DNA of 64,000 bases. It comes from Lysobacter sp. GTDB lineage: Bacteria; Pseudomonadota; Gammaproteobacteria; Xanthomonadales; Xanthomonadaceae. The notes under the pieces were generated by a model. That model saw only the letters and a program-made list of their open reading frames with translations, had not been told where the DNA came from and ran no database searches. Positions 1-8,799 of this stretch are shown here, piece after piece. The DNA lies in contig JAHCAU010000003.1 of NCBI GenBank assembly GCA_019634715.1, forward strand, positions 186,001-250,000. Reading direction: 5' to 3'. The position numbers and the translations under genes are program-made. Position 1 is the first letter of the stretch, and every line of letters starts with the position of its first letter.

Positions 1-1389
1 GGCCCGCCCCTGTTCCCGGGGACCGTGGCTGGAAGCGCCTTCGCCGCCGAACGGTGCGTGGTAATCCACGCCTGCCGTCGGCAGGTTGACCATCAGCATA
101 CCCGCACGCGCCCCCCGTTTGAACGCTTCGGCGTGCCGGAGCGAGGATGTGCACAGACCGGCCGACAAGCCGTAACGGCTGTCGTTGAGCGTTTCAAGCG
201 CGTGTTCGAAGTCGCGTACGCGAAAGATGCCGGCCACCGGGCCGAAGATTTCCTCGCGGGCCAGCAGGCTGCGATGGTCCAGATCGTCGAACAGCATCGG
301 CGGAACGTGGCAATCCTCGTCCTGCGGCAGCGTTCCGCCGATGGCCAGCGCCGCGCCTTCCGCGCGTACGGCCTCGATCTGCGCCACGACGCGCTGCTTC
401 TGGCGCGGATTGGCCAGCGGGCCGATGTCGGTGGCCGCGTCGCGCGGGTCGCCGAAGCGCAGCGCCTGCAGTTTCTGGCGGACCGCGCCGATGAAGCGCC
501 CGGCGATGGCGTCCTCGACGATGATCCGCGACGTGGCCGTGCAGCGCTGGCCGGCGGCGAAGTAGGCGCCGTTCACCGCGCAGTCGACGGCGATGTCGAG
601 ATTGGCGTCGGCCAGCACGATCAGCCCGTTCACGCCGCCCATCTCCAGTTGCATGCGGCCGTTGCGCGCCGCCACCGCCTGGCGCACGCGCGCGCCGGTG
701 GCTTCCGAACCGGTGAACGAGACGCCGTCGATGCCTTCGTGTCCGGCGATCGCGGCGCCTGCGGTCGCCGCGCCCAGCACCATGTTGACGCTGCCTGCGG
801 GCAGGCCGGCGACGGCGATGTGGCTCATCAGTCGCGCAGCCGTGCCCGACGAGACTTCCGATGGCTTCCACACCACTGCGTTGCCGAAGGCCAGCGCGGG
901 CGCGATCTTCCACGCCGGGATCGCGATCGGGAAGTTCCACGGCGTGATCAGGCCGACGGTGCCCAGCGGCGCGTGCATCACTTCGACCATCGCGCCGTTG
1001 CGCGTGGATTCGTAGCGCTCGCCGACGATGCGCAGGGCCTCGCCCGCGAAGAAGTCGAAGATCCGCGCGGCGCGCATCGTCTCCATGCGTGCGTCGCGCA
1101 GGGTCTTGCCGGTCTCGCGGGCGATGAGCATCGCCATCGGTTCCAGGTCGGCGACGAGTGCGCGGGCGATGCGGGCGAGCGCGTCGGCACGGGCTTCGAT
1201 ACCACCGCTGGCCAGCTTGCGTTGCGCCGCATGTGCGGCCTCGGTGGCCGCTTCGACATCCGCGGCGGTGCCGTCGGGCAACTGCACGCTGAGATCATCG
1301 GGCGCATGCGGGTTGCGCTGTTCGAGTGCGGCGGGCGCATCGACGTCGTGGCCGGCGATGTGGTGGGCGAGGGCGAGGACTTCGGTCAT
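1..1389 (-). CDS. Aldehyde dehydrogenase, probably 2,5-dioxovalerate (alpha-ketoglutarate semialdehyde) dehydrogenase, 3' end cut
   Basis: NAD(P)-dependent aldehyde dehydrogenase family. 463 codons are visible from ATG at 1389; the frame runs open through the window edge, and the last residues visible (GPREQGRA) suggest only about 15-25 residues are missing. Family motifs are in order: PWNFP near residue 152 (oxyanion Asn), LEMGG near 248 (general-base Glu) and GQRCTATS near 282 (nucleophilic Cys). Established pathway: 2-oxoglutarate semialdehyde dehydrogenase carries out the last step of hydroxyproline breakdown, giving 2-oxoglutarate. The substrate is inferred from the neighbours, since it is followed 29 bp upstream on the same strand by hydroxyproline epimerase and the DapA-type deaminase. 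Family membership is certain; substrate is likely. Another aldehyde substrate cannot be excluded from sequence alone. Confidence 0.88.
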   Translation of the reverse strand, partial: MTEVLALAHHIAGHDVDAPAALEQRNPHAPDDLSVQLPDGTAADVEAATEAAHAAQRKLASGGIEARADALARIARALVADLEPMAMLIARETGKTLRDARMETMRAARIFDFFAGEALRIVGERYESTRNGAMVEVMHAPLGTVGLITPWNFPIAIPAWKIAPALAFGNAVVWKPSEVSSGTAARLMSHIAVAGLPAGSVNMVLGAATAGAAIAGHEGIDGVSFTGSEATGARVRQAVAARNGRMQLEMGGVNGLIVLADANLDIAVDCAVNGAYFAAGQRCTATSRIIVEDAIAGRFIGAVRQKLQALRFGDPRDAATDIGPLANPRQKQRVVAQIEAVRAEGAALAIGGTLPQDEDCHVPPMLFDDLDHRSLLAREEIFGPVAGIFRVRDFEHALETLNDSRYGLSAGLCTSSLRHAEAFKRGARAGMLMVNLPTAGVDYHAPFGGEGASSHGPREQGRA

Positions 1390-1418
1390 GGTGCGGTCGC
1401 TGGAGGAAAAGGGGAGGG

Positions 1419-2477
1419 TCAGACCACGACGAAACCGCCCGGGAACGGCTCGTCGTCGTCGATCCAGAGGCGGTTGAAGCCGGTGGCGAAGGCGCTGCCT
1501 TCGATCGAAGGCACGATCGCCGGGTGGTCGCCGAGCGTGGTCGCGGCCTCGATGCGGCCGATGAAGCGGCTGCGGATGTAGCTTTCGTGGACGTAGGTGT
1601 CGCCGACCGACAATCGGCCGCGCGCGGCCAGCTGCGCCATCCGCGCGGAGGTGCCGGTGCCGCAGGGGCTGCGGTCGATCGCGCGTTCGCCGTAGAAGAC
1701 GGCATTGCGGCCGTCGGCGTCGGGTGCAGAGGGCGCGTCGGCCCAGAGCACGTGGCTGACGCCGCGGATGGTCGGGTCGAGCGGATGCACCGGCTCGACC
1801 ATGTCGCGGACGATGCCGCGGATGGTGCGGCTGAGTTCGACGATGCGCGCCGCGCCGAGCGCATCCAGGCCGGAGTAGGCGCCCTGCGGTTCGACGATGG
1901 CGTAGTAGTTGCCGCCGTAGGCCACGTCGAGGTTGAGCGGGCCGAAGCCCGGGACCTCGATGGCGAGGTCCCGGATCGCGAGGTAACTCGGCACGTTGCG
2001 GATCTTCACCGAACGGACGCGGCCGGCGTCCATGGTGTAGTCGATCCGGATCGTGCCGGCCGGCACTTCGACGACCAGCTGGCCCGGCGTCTTCGGCACG
2101 ATGTGCCCGTATTCCAGGCCGAAGGTGACCAGGCCGATGGTGCCGTGCCCGCACATCGGCAGGCAGCCGCTGGTCTCGATGAACAGGATGCCGACATCCG
2201 CCTCGGGCGACTGCGGCGGATAGAAGAATCCGCCGGACATCATGTCGTGGCCGCGCGGCTCGAACATGAGGCCGGTGCGGATCCAGTCGTACTCGGCGAG
2301 GAACTGCTGGCGCCGTTCGCTCATGCCGGCATCGCGCAGCGGCGGTCTGCCTTCGACGACCAGGCGCACCGGGTTGCCGGCGGTGTGGCCGTCGATGCAC
2401 TCGAACACGTGGCGGGTGCCGCTGCCCATGACGAGGGCTGCGGCAGCGGCTCCGGCAGACGCGATCTCACCATCCAT
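1419..2477 (-). CDS. 4-hydroxyproline 2-epimerase (proline racemase family)
   Basis: Cofactor-independent epimerase converting trans-4-hydroxy-L-proline to cis-4-hydroxy-D-proline. Start chosen at ATG 2477 (352 aa), 14 bp downstream of the deaminase stop; an internal ATG (MGSGTRHVFECIDGHTAGNP) would give 336 aa, closer to the family norm, so the first 16 residues (Ala-rich) are uncertain. Both catalytic cysteines of the family are present: PMCGHGT near residue 108 and SPCGTGT near residue 271. The second Cys separates epimerases/racemases from trans-3-hydroxyproline dehydratases, which carry Thr there. The neighbouring deaminase, semialdehyde dehydrogenase and FAD dehydrogenase make hydroxyproline rather than proline the likely substrate. 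Cytoplasmic. Confidence 0.9.
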   Translation of the reverse strand: MDGEIASAGAAAAALVMGSGTRHVFECIDGHTAGNPVRLVVEGRPPLRDAGMSERRQQFLAEYDWIRTGLMFEPRGHDMMSGGFFYPPQSPEADVGILFIETSGCLPMCGHGTIGLVTFGLEYGHIVPKTPGQLVVEVPAGTIRIDYTMDAGRVRSVKIRNVPSYLAIRDLAIEVPGFGPLNLDVAYGGNYYAIVEPQGAYSGLDALGAARIVELSRTIRGIVRDMVEPVHPLDPTIRGVSHVLWADAPSAPDADGRNAVFYGERAIDRSPCGTGTSARMAQLAARGRLSVGDTYVHESYIRSRFIGRIEAATTLGDHPAIVPSIEGSAFATGFNRLWIDDDEPFPGGFVVV

Positions 2478-2491
2478 GCGGGCGCATCCCT

Positions 2492-3403
2492 TCAGAGGCC
2501 GAGCGCGGGTCGTGCGGCTTCGGCGGCTTCGACGAGTCGGATCACCTCGGCGCGACGCTCGCCCTGCAGCGGCATGCGCGGCATGCGTACGCGCTCGGAG
2601 CCGCGGCCCATCACCGCTTCGGCGAGCTTGATCGACTGCACGAGGTCGTGTTCGGCGTCGAGATGCAGCAGCGGCATGAACCAGCGATAGATCTTCAGCG
2701 CCGTCGCGAGGTCGCCGCGCTGCACCGCCTCCCACAGCGCGATCGACTCGCGCGGAAAGACGTTGGTCAGGCCCGACACCCAGCCGCGCGCGCCCAGCAC
2801 CAGTCCTTCCAGCGCCACGTCGTCCAGGCCGGCGAACAGGACGTAGCGGTCGCCGCAGGTGTTGTGCAGGTCGGTGAAGCGGCGCGGGTCGGGCGCGCTT
2901 TCCTTCACGGCGACGATGTTCGGCACGTCGGCGAGGTTCGCCAGCGTGCGCGCGCCGATGCTCACGCGGTAGGCCGGCGGGTTGTTGTAGAGCATCACCG
3001 GCAGCGAGGTGCTGGCGGCGACCGCGCGGAAATGCGCTTCCAGTTCGTGCTCGGCCGGGACGTAGACCATCGCCGGCAGCACCATCAGGCCGGTGGCGCC
3101 GGCCTTCTCGGCGGCTTCCGCGAAGGCGCAGGCGCGCGGTGTGGTCAGTTCCGACACCCCGGCGATCACCGGGATCCGTCCGCCAGCGGCTTCCGCGGCG
3201 GACGCGATCACCGCGAGCTTCTCCTCGCGTTCCAGCGAATTGTTCTCGCCCACGGTGCCGATGACGATCATCCCGTGGACGCCGTCGCGGACCAGCGCGT
3301 CCTGGACGCGGCGAGTCGCCGGAAGGTCCACCGCCAGGCCTTCATCGAACTGGGTGGTGGCGGCGGGAATCACGCCGTGCCAGGGGCAGGGAAGCGCTTG
3401 CAT
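2492..3403 (-). CDS. DapA-family lyase, probable 1-pyrroline-4-hydroxy-2-carboxylate deaminase
   Basis: Class I (Schiff-base) aldolase of the dihydrodipicolinate synthase/N-acetylneuraminate lyase family, 303 aa. Seen: the GTVGENNSL loop (equivalent of the family GTTGE motif), LYNNPPAYR near residue 140 (catalytic Tyr) and the Schiff-base lysine in VAVKESA near residue 164. In hydroxyproline degraders a DapA-like enzyme deaminates 1-pyrroline-4-hydroxy-2-carboxylate to 2-oxoglutarate semialdehyde, the substrate of the downstream aldehyde dehydrogenase. That role is inferred from the cluster; by sequence alone it could be another DapA-type lyase. First gene of the minus-strand operon; only 61 bp separate its start from the preferred start of the divergent FAD dehydrogenase. 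Confidence 0.87.
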   Translation of the reverse strand: MQALPCPWHGVIPAATTQFDEGLAVDLPATRRVQDALVRDGVHGMIVIGTVGENNSLEREEKLAVIASAAEAAGGRIPVIAGVSELTTPRACAFAEAAEKAGATGLMVLPAMVYVPAEHELEAHFRAVAASTSLPVMLYNNPPAYRVSIGARTLANLADVPNIVAVKESAPDPRRFTDLHNTCGDRYVLFAGLDDVALEGLVLGARGWVSGLTNVFPRESIALWEAVQRGDLATALKIYRWFMPLLHLDAEHDLVQSIKLAEAVMGRGSERVRMPRMPLQGERRAEVIRLVEAAEAARPALGL

Positions 3404-3420
3404 GTCGATCTCCGAGTAAA

Positions 3421-3435
3421 TGTATATCGTATACT
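3421..3435. promoter_or_regulatory. Palindromic operator candidate in the divergent hydroxyproline promoter
   Basis: In the gap between the divergent deaminase and dehydrogenase genes lies an AT-rich inverted repeat, GTATA-TCG-TATAC (3422-3434), in an otherwise very GC-rich setting. Short TATAC-type palindromes are typical binding sites of GntR-family regulators, which often control hydroxyproline and amino-acid catabolic operons. No such regulator gene is visible in the window. It may also supply -10 elements for either direction. Confidence 0.5.
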
Positions 3436-3464
3436 AAATGAAGTTCAGGCAAAGGGGCAATGGC

Positions 3465-4745
3465 ATGGCGGCAACGCCGGGGATGTTCGGTGGGACTTGC
3501 GGCGGCGACGCACCCGAATGCGTGGTCGTGATCGGCGGCGGCGTGATCGGACTGGCCAGCGCGCTCCGCCTGCGGCTGGCGGGCATGGATTGCCTGGTGA
3601 TCGATCCGATGCGCGATGGCGAGGGCGCCTCCTGGGGCAATGCCGGGCACATCGCCATCGAGCAGGTGTCGCCGCTTGCCTCCTGGTCCACGGTGCGTTC
3701 GCTGCCGCGCCGGTGGTTCGGCCGCGGCGGGCCGGTGGACGTGCCGCGGCCGTGGGCGGTCTCACCGTGGCTGTGGCGGTTCCTGCATGCCTGCGCGCCT
3801 GCGCGCCACGCGAGCGGGCAGACGGCGTTGCGCGGCCTGCTCGGCGATGCGGTGCCGGCCTGGCGGCAATTGCTGCAGGAGATCGGCCAACCCGGCCTGT
3901 TGCGCGAGCAGGGGCACTGGGTGGTCTGGGAACAGGCCGACGCCGAGCGTCGCGGTCGCGCCGCATGGCTCGGCGGTGACATCGGCGAGGCCCGCGTCGA
4001 CCACATGGACGCCGACACCCTGGCCGCCGTGCAGGCGCGGCTGTCCGTGCCGCTGCGCGCCGGGCTGTGTTTCGCCGGGAGCGCGCAGGTGCTGGACACC
4101 GCAAGGCTCATGCGTGCGCTGCGCCAGGCCCTGCTCGATGCCGGCGGCCGCTGGCTTCGCGCCGAGGTTGCTGGCCTGCGGGATGTGGGCGGTCGGGCGC
4201 AGGTGCTGCTGGACGGCAGCCGCACGCTGGATCCGGATCGTCTGGTCATCGCCGCCGGCCCCGGATCGCGACGGTTGATGGCGGATCTGGGCGAGGATGC
4301 GCCGCTGATCGAGGAACGCGGCTACCACCTGCAGTGGCGCGACCACGACTGGCCGGACCTGCCGCCGGTGGTGTTCGAGGACCGTTCGGTGATCCTGACC
4401 CGCTTCGACGGCGGCCTGCGCCTGGCCGGGTTCGTGGAGTTCGTGCCGCCGGGGCTGGCGCCGGACGTGCGCAAATGGCAGCGCTTGCGCGCGCACGCCG
4501 TCGCACTGGGACTGCCGGTGCGCGGCGAGCCGGACGCCTGGTGCGGCGCGCGGCCGACGCTGCCGGACTACCTGCCTGCGATCGGCCGCAGCCGGGCCGC
4601 AGCCAATGTCTGCTACGCCTTCGGCCACCAGCACCTCGGTCTCACTCTGGCGGCGACCACCGCCGACAGGGTGCTCGCGCTGCTCGCCGATCCCGGGGAG
4701 CCCGCCGACGTGTCGCCCTTCGGCCTGCAACGTTTCGCCGGCTGA
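3465..4745 (+). CDS. FAD-dependent D-hydroxyproline dehydrogenase (D-amino-acid dehydrogenase family)
   Basis: Flavoprotein expected to oxidise cis-4-hydroxy-D-proline to 1-pyrroline-4-hydroxy-2-carboxylate, linking the epimerase and deaminase steps. N-terminal Rossmann FAD-binding motif VVVIGGGVIGLASA near residue 20, and a C-terminal FAD-contact region typical of DadA/DAO-like enzymes (ARPTLPDYLPAIG, then FGHQHLGLTLAATT). The start at ATG 3465 (426 aa) is preferred because AAGGGG at 3452-3457 sits 7 bases upstream; an in-frame ATG at 3438 would give 435 aa but would abut the operator palindrome with no ribosome site. Divergent from the other three pathway genes. The enzyme class is clear; its substrate is inferred from context. 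Confidence 0.85.
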   Translation: MAATPGMFGGTCGGDAPECVVVIGGGVIGLASALRLRLAGMDCLVIDPMRDGEGASWGNAGHIAIEQVSPLASWSTVRSLPRRWFGRGGPVDVPRPWAVSPWLWRFLHACAPARHASGQTALRGLLGDAVPAWRQLLQEIGQPGLLREQGHWVVWEQADAERRGRAAWLGGDIGEARVDHMDADTLAAVQARLSVPLRAGLCFAGSAQVLDTARLMRALRQALLDAGGRWLRAEVAGLRDVGGRAQVLLDGSRTLDPDRLVIAAGPGSRRLMADLGEDAPLIEERGYHLQWRDHDWPDLPPVVFEDRSVILTRFDGGLRLAGFVEFVPPGLAPDVRKWQRLRAHAVALGLPVRGEPDAWCGARPTLPDYLPAIGRSRAAANVCYAFGHQHLGLTLAATTADRVLALLADPGEPADVSPFGLQRFAG

Positions 4746-4772
4746 GCCGCGATCGGCGGTATCCTAGCCGGC

Positions 4773-5183
4773 ATGTCGCCGCTCGCCGTGCTGCTCCGCA
4801 TCCTGCTCTGCATCGCCCTGGTCCTCAACGGATCGGTGCCGATGGTGCATGCCGCGATGCCCGACGAGGCGTCGCAGCACGCTGCTACCACCGATCATCC
4901 CGCCGATCACGGCACGGCCGACAGGGCGACGGGCGAGGGCGGTTGCCACGACAGCAGCCCGGTCGACGCGCCGCCGTCCCGGGCCGGCGATGATGGCGAG
5001 GGCGATTGCTGCGGCGACAGCGGCGATTGCCGCAGCGCCTGCGCCCAGCACTGCGCCGTGTCGATCCCGGGCGTCGCCATGCTCGACCTGACGCTTCCGC
5101 CCGCCGCCGGTCCGCTGCCGACGAAGGCGGCGACGCATCCCGACCCGCATCTGCGGGATCGCATCCGACCTCCCATCGCCTGA
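4773..5183 (+). CDS. copL: CopL-like metal-binding regulatory protein
   Basis: Small secreted-type protein, 136 aa, with an N-terminal hydrophobic signal segment (LRILLCIALVLNGSVPMVHA) followed by a His/Asp-rich stretch and a Cys cluster (GDCCGDSGDCRSACAQHC) suited to copper binding. In Xanthomonas, copL lies directly upstream of copAB and is needed for copper-inducible expression of them; position and composition here match. It starts 27 bp after the hydroxyproline dehydrogenase stop, so its promoter must be very short or lie in the upstream gene (a TATCCT near 4758 is a weak -10 candidate). The poor conservation of this family makes the call rest partly on synteny. Confidence 0.8.
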   Translation: MSPLAVLLRILLCIALVLNGSVPMVHAAMPDEASQHAATTDHPADHGTADRATGEGGCHDSSPVDAPPSRAGDDGEGDCCGDSGDCRSACAQHCAVSIPGVAMLDLTLPPAAGPLPTKAATHPDPHLRDRIRPPIA

Positions 5184-5252
5184 CGCCCCGCAACGACCAC
5201 GAATCCCGCGTCGACCGATCGACGCGTCATCGTCATTGCTCCGGAGTCACCC

Positions 5253-7112
5253 ATGTCCTTCGATCCGTCCGGCCTCGGGCCGGCCCTGTCGCGCCGTCGC
5301 TTCGTGCAGGGGCTGGCGCTCGGTGGCGTCGCCGCCGGTCTCGGTCTGCACGCCCGCCCGCTGTGGGCGCTGAAATCCCCCGGCCAGGCCGAAATCCTGT
5401 CCGGCACGGAATTCGACCTCGTCATCGGCGAAACGCCGGTCAACATCACCGGCCGCACCCGGCCCGGCGTCACCGTCAACGGCCTGTTGCCCGCGCCCGT
5501 ACTGCGCTGGCGCGAGGGCGACACCGTCAACGTCCGCGTCACCAACGCGCTGCCGCGCGGCTCCGTGCACGGCACCGACACCTCGATCCACTGGCACGGC
5601 ATCCTGCTGCCGGCCGACATGGACGGCGTGCCGGGCATGAGTTTCGACGGCATCGCGCCGGGCGAGACCTGGCACTACCGCTTCACCCTGCGCCAGGGCG
5701 GCACCTACTGGTACCACAGCCATTCCGGCTTCCAGGAGCAGGCCGGGCTGTACGGCGCGCTGATCGTCGATCCTGCCGAACCCGAACCCTTCGCCTGCGA
5801 CCGCGATTACGTGGTGATGCTGTCGGACTGGACCGACATGGCGCCGGCCGCGCTGTTCCGTCGCCTCAAGAAGATGGCGATGCACGACAACACCTACCAG
5901 CGCACCGTCACCGATTTCCTGCGCGACGCGAAGCGCGATGGCCTGAGGGCGACGCTGGCCGACCGCCGCGCCTGGGGCACGATGCGGATGACGCCGACCG
6001 ACCTGTCGGACGTCAATGCGCACACCTACACCTACCTGATGAACGGCACGACCTCGCTGGGCAACTGGACGGGGCTGTTCCGCGGCGGCGAAAAGGTCCG
6101 GCTGCGCGTCATCAATGCCTCGGCGATGACCTATTTCGACGTGCGCATCCCGGGCCTGAAGCTGCGCGTGGTCGCGGCGGACGGGCAGTACGTGCATCCG
6201 GTGAGCGTCGACGAATTCCGCATCGCGCCGGCCGAGACCTACGACATCATCGTCGAGCCGAGCGGGCAGGACGCCTTCACCATCTTCGCGCAGGACATGG
6301 GACGCACCGGCTACGTCAGCGGCACGCTGGCGGTGCGCGAGGGATTGCGTGCGCCGGTGCCGGACGTCGATCCGCGACCGCTGCTGACCATGGACGACAT
6401 GGGGCACGGGGGCATGCAGCACGGCAGCATGCAGCACGGCAGCATGGATCACTCGGCGCATGGCGGCGGGCAGGGCAGTGCAGCGCCATCGAAACTCATG
6501 GAAGGCGGCTGCGGCGCGCACATGGGGCATGGCGGCATGAACCACGCCGGCATGAGCCAGGCTGGGATGGACCACGACAGCGGCGGCATGCAGGCGCATC
6601 CCGAGCGCGAGCGGGGCAACCCGCTGGTCGACATGCAGACGATGATGCCGATGCCCAAGCTCGACGACCCGGGCATCGGCCTGCGCGACAACGGCCGCAA
6701 CGTGCTGCGCTACGCGATGCTGCGCAGCCTGTTCGAGGATCCGGACGGTCGCGAGCCCGGCCGCACGGTCGAACTGCACCTGACCGGGCACATGGAGAAG
6801 TTCGCCTGGAGCTTCGACGGCCTGAAGTTCGACGATGCCGAACCGCTGCGCCTGAACTACGGCGAGCGCATGCGCATCACCCTGGTCAACGACACGATGA
6901 TGACGCACCCGATCCACCTGCACGGCCTGTGGAGCGATCTCGAAGACGAGCAGGGTGCGTTCCTGGTGCGCAAGCACACCGTCGACATGCCGCCCGGCAG
7001 CAAGCGCAGCTATCGCGTGCGCGCCGATGCGCTGGGGCGCTGGGCCTACCACTGCCACCTGCTGTACCACATGGAGTCGGGCATGATGCGCGAAGTGCGG
7101 GTGGTCGAATGA
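5253..7112 (+). CDS. copA: CopA, multicopper oxidase of the copper-resistance system
   Basis: Periplasmic multicopper oxidase, 619 aa. The N-terminus carries a Tat signal (SRRRFVQGLALGGVAAG). Copper-site motifs are all present: HWHG near residue 112, HSHSG near 155, HPIHLHG near 552 and HCHLLYHMESGMM near 600. Between domains 2 and 3 (roughly residues 380-450) there is a Met/His-rich insert with repeated GHGGM, QHGSM and NHAGM units, the typical copper-sequestering segment of CopA. It detoxifies Cu(I) by oxidation and binds extra copper. The 3' end overlaps the copB start by 4 bp (ATGA), indicating translational coupling. Confidence 0.95.
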   Translation: MSFDPSGLGPALSRRRFVQGLALGGVAAGLGLHARPLWALKSPGQAEILSGTEFDLVIGETPVNITGRTRPGVTVNGLLPAPVLRWREGDTVNVRVTNALPRGSVHGTDTSIHWHGILLPADMDGVPGMSFDGIAPGETWHYRFTLRQGGTYWYHSHSGFQEQAGLYGALIVDPAEPEPFACDRDYVVMLSDWTDMAPAALFRRLKKMAMHDNTYQRTVTDFLRDAKRDGLRATLADRRAWGTMRMTPTDLSDVNAHTYTYLMNGTTSLGNWTGLFRGGEKVRLRVINASAMTYFDVRIPGLKLRVVAADGQYVHPVSVDEFRIAPAETYDIIVEPSGQDAFTIFAQDMGRTGYVSGTLAVREGLRAPVPDVDPRPLLTMDDMGHGGMQHGSMQHGSMDHSAHGGGQGSAAPSKLMEGGCGAHMGHGGMNHAGMSQAGMDHDSGGMQAHPERERGNPLVDMQTMMPMPKLDDPGIGLRDNGRNVLRYAMLRSLFEDPDGREPGRTVELHLTGHMEKFAWSFDGLKFDDAEPLRLNYGERMRITLVNDTMMTHPIHLHGLWSDLEDEQGAFLVRKHTVDMPPGSKRSYRVRADALGRWAYHCHLLYHMESGMMREVRVVE

Positions 7113-8098
7113 AGCGCATGACCGCAATCGCGAACCGCCGGATCGGCACGCTGGCGCTGTTGCTGGCCTTCCCCCTGCACGGCGCGCTCGCGCAGTCGCA
7201 CGCCGGCCACGACAACGATCATCACAGGCATCACCGCCATGAAACGCCGCCGCCGAAGGCGCCTGCGGCCGAGCCGCACAAGATCGACCGTCCGGAAACG
7301 GATCATTCGAAGATGGACCATCCGGGGAACGATCACGCAGCGATGGGCCACGCCGCCATGGAACATGGACCGCAGGCCGCATCGCTGCCGAAGACGCCGA
7401 TCCCGCCGGTCACCCAGGCCGACCGCGCAGCCGCCAACCGGCCGCTGCATCATTCGATGTCGCATGGCAGCGGCATTCACCAGTTCTACCGGTTCGATCG
7501 CCTCGAAGCCTGGGATGCCGACCACGGCACCGGACTGCACTGGGAAGCGGAGGGCTGGATCGGCACCGACACCGACCGCCTGTGGCTGCGCAGCGCGGGC
7601 GAGCGCGAGGACGGCAGCACGCATTCCGCGGATCTGGAACTGCTCTACGGCCGCAGCATCTCACCTTGGTGGGACGTGGTCGCGGGCGTTCGCCACGACT
7701 TCAAGCCCGGCGACGGCCGCAGCTTCGCGGCGATCGGCGTGATGGGCCTGGCGCCGCAGAAGTTCGAGGTCGAAGCCACGCTGTACGCAGGCGAGGGCGG
7801 ACAGACCGCGTTCGTCTTCGAAGCCGAGCGCGAGCTGCTGCTGACCAACCGCCTGATCCTGCAGCCGGTGCTCGAGGTCGAATTCCACGGCCGCACCGAA
7901 CGCGCACGCGGCATCGGCAGCGGACTCGGCAGCATCGAAGCCGGGCTGCGGTTACGCTACGAAATCACACGCCGGTTCGCGCCCTACGTCGGCATCGTCC
8001 GCGAGCGTGCGTTCGGCACCACCGCCGAACTGCGCCGCGACGCAGGCGAGGGCGTCGACGAGACCCGCGTGGTCGTCGGCGTCCGCACCTGGTTCTGA
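7109..8098 (+). CDS. copB: CopB, outer-membrane copper-resistance protein
   Basis: 329 aa. Signal peptide (LALLLAFPLHGALAQ), then a His/Met-rich metal-binding segment (residues about 30-110, with HHRHHRHE and repeated DH/GH-AM units), then the conserved CopB beta-barrel domain starting around residue 110 (HHSMSHGSGIHQFYRFDRLE) and ending in an aromatic residue (RTWF), as expected for outer-membrane insertion. The ATG overlaps the copA stop. The region encoding its last residues is part of a 15-bp tandem repeat that continues downstream. Confidence 0.93.
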   Translation: MKRMTAIANRRIGTLALLLAFPLHGALAQSHAGHDNDHHRHHRHETPPPKAPAAEPHKIDRPETDHSKMDHPGNDHAAMGHAAMEHGPQAASLPKTPIPPVTQADRAAANRPLHHSMSHGSGIHQFYRFDRLEAWDADHGTGLHWEAEGWIGTDTDRLWLRSAGEREDGSTHSADLELLYGRSISPWWDVVAGVRHDFKPGDGRSFAAIGVMGLAPQKFEVEATLYAGEGGQTAFVFEAERELLLTNRLILQPVLEVEFHGRTERARGIGSGLGSIEAGLRLRYEITRRFAPYVGIVRERAFGTTAELRRDAGEGVDETRVVVGVRTWF

Positions 8099-8131
8099 TC
8101 CACCTGGTTCTGATCCACCCTGGTGCTGATC
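8086..8131 (+). repeat. 15-bp tandem repeat across the copB stop codon
   Basis: The unit CACCTGGTTCTGATC occurs at 8086-8100 and again, identically, at 8101-8115, with a third degenerate 16-bp copy at 8116-8131. The first copy contains the copB stop codon (8096-8098), so the expansion lies outside the coding region. Probably replication slippage. Confidence 0.85.
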
Positions 8132-8174
8132 CGCACCAGGGTCCGCATCGACATCCCACACACGAGACAGCCCC

Positions 8175-8705
8175 ATGAAAACCACGATCAACCTGCTCGC
8201 CCTGATCGCTCTGACGCCGATGTTCGCGATGGCGCAGGCGACCCCTCCGTCGCAGAAGACCGTCCCCAAGCCCCCGGCATCCCCGACCGCGCCAGCCGCC
8301 AGACCCGGCGGCCTCATCGCGGCGTTGCCAGTCATGCGCGTGCACAAGACCGCGACCTGCGGCTGCTGCAAGGTCTGGATCAAGCACATGGAGAACGCCG
8401 GTTTCCGTGTGGAAGCCCGCGATATCGACGATCTCGGCCCGGTCAAGGAGCGCCTGGGCGTGCCGTACGGCAAGGGCTCGTGCCATACGGCCGAAGTGGG
8501 CGGCTATTTCATCGAAGGCCACGTGCCCGCCGCCGACATCAAGCGCCTGCTCGCCGAGAAGCCCGACGCGAAGGGTCTCACCGTGCCCGGCATGCCGCTG
8601 GGATCGCCGGGCATGGAAGTGCCCGACGGCACCGTGCAGCCGTACGCGGTGGAACTGGTCGGCCGCGACGGCAAGACCCGGGTCTACAGCCGACACGGGA
8701 AGTAA
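8175..8705 (+). CDS. DUF411-family periplasmic metal-binding protein
   Basis: 176 aa. N-terminal signal peptide (MKTTINLLALIALTPMFAMAQA), a Pro/Ala linker, then a DUF411 domain beginning at HKTATCGCCKVW, whose CxCC motif is the presumed metal site; further conserved elements are GSCHTAEVGGYFIEGHVPA and GMPLGSPGME. DUF411 proteins commonly accompany copper-resistance genes and are thought to bind or transfer copper; the exact role is not established. Last gene of the copper operon, 76 bp after copB, and followed by a terminator-like hairpin. Confidence 0.87.
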   Translation: MKTTINLLALIALTPMFAMAQATPPSQKTVPKPPASPTAPAARPGGLIAALPVMRVHKTATCGCCKVWIKHMENAGFRVEARDIDDLGPVKERLGVPYGKGSCHTAEVGGYFIEGHVPAADIKRLLAEKPDAKGLTVPGMPLGSPGMEVPDGTVQPYAVELVGRDGKTRVYSRHGK

Positions 8706-8777
8706 GCGCGAACGCGTCGAATGCGGAGGATGCGACTGACCACCGTCAGCGGTGAAATCGCTGGACAACAGCGTAAG

Positions 8778-8799
8778 CCTGCTTGGCAGGATTTCTTTT
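8778..8799 (+). terminator. Likely terminator of the copper operon, abutting the dif site
   Basis: A short perfect hairpin CCTGC-TTG-GCAGG (8778-8790) followed by a T-rich run (ATTTCTTTT). It lies 72 bp after the DUF411 stop and touches the left attachment site. The short stem makes this moderate. Confidence 0.5.

Noticed and set aside
25..1581. A 518-codon open frame on the + strand
   Set aside because: Antisense to the aldehyde dehydrogenase, which has intact family motifs on the minus strand.
5247..7382. A 711-codon open frame on the minus strand
   Set aside because: Antisense to copA/copB, whose copper-site motifs are clear; the frame is low complexity, rich in His/Arg/Ala.
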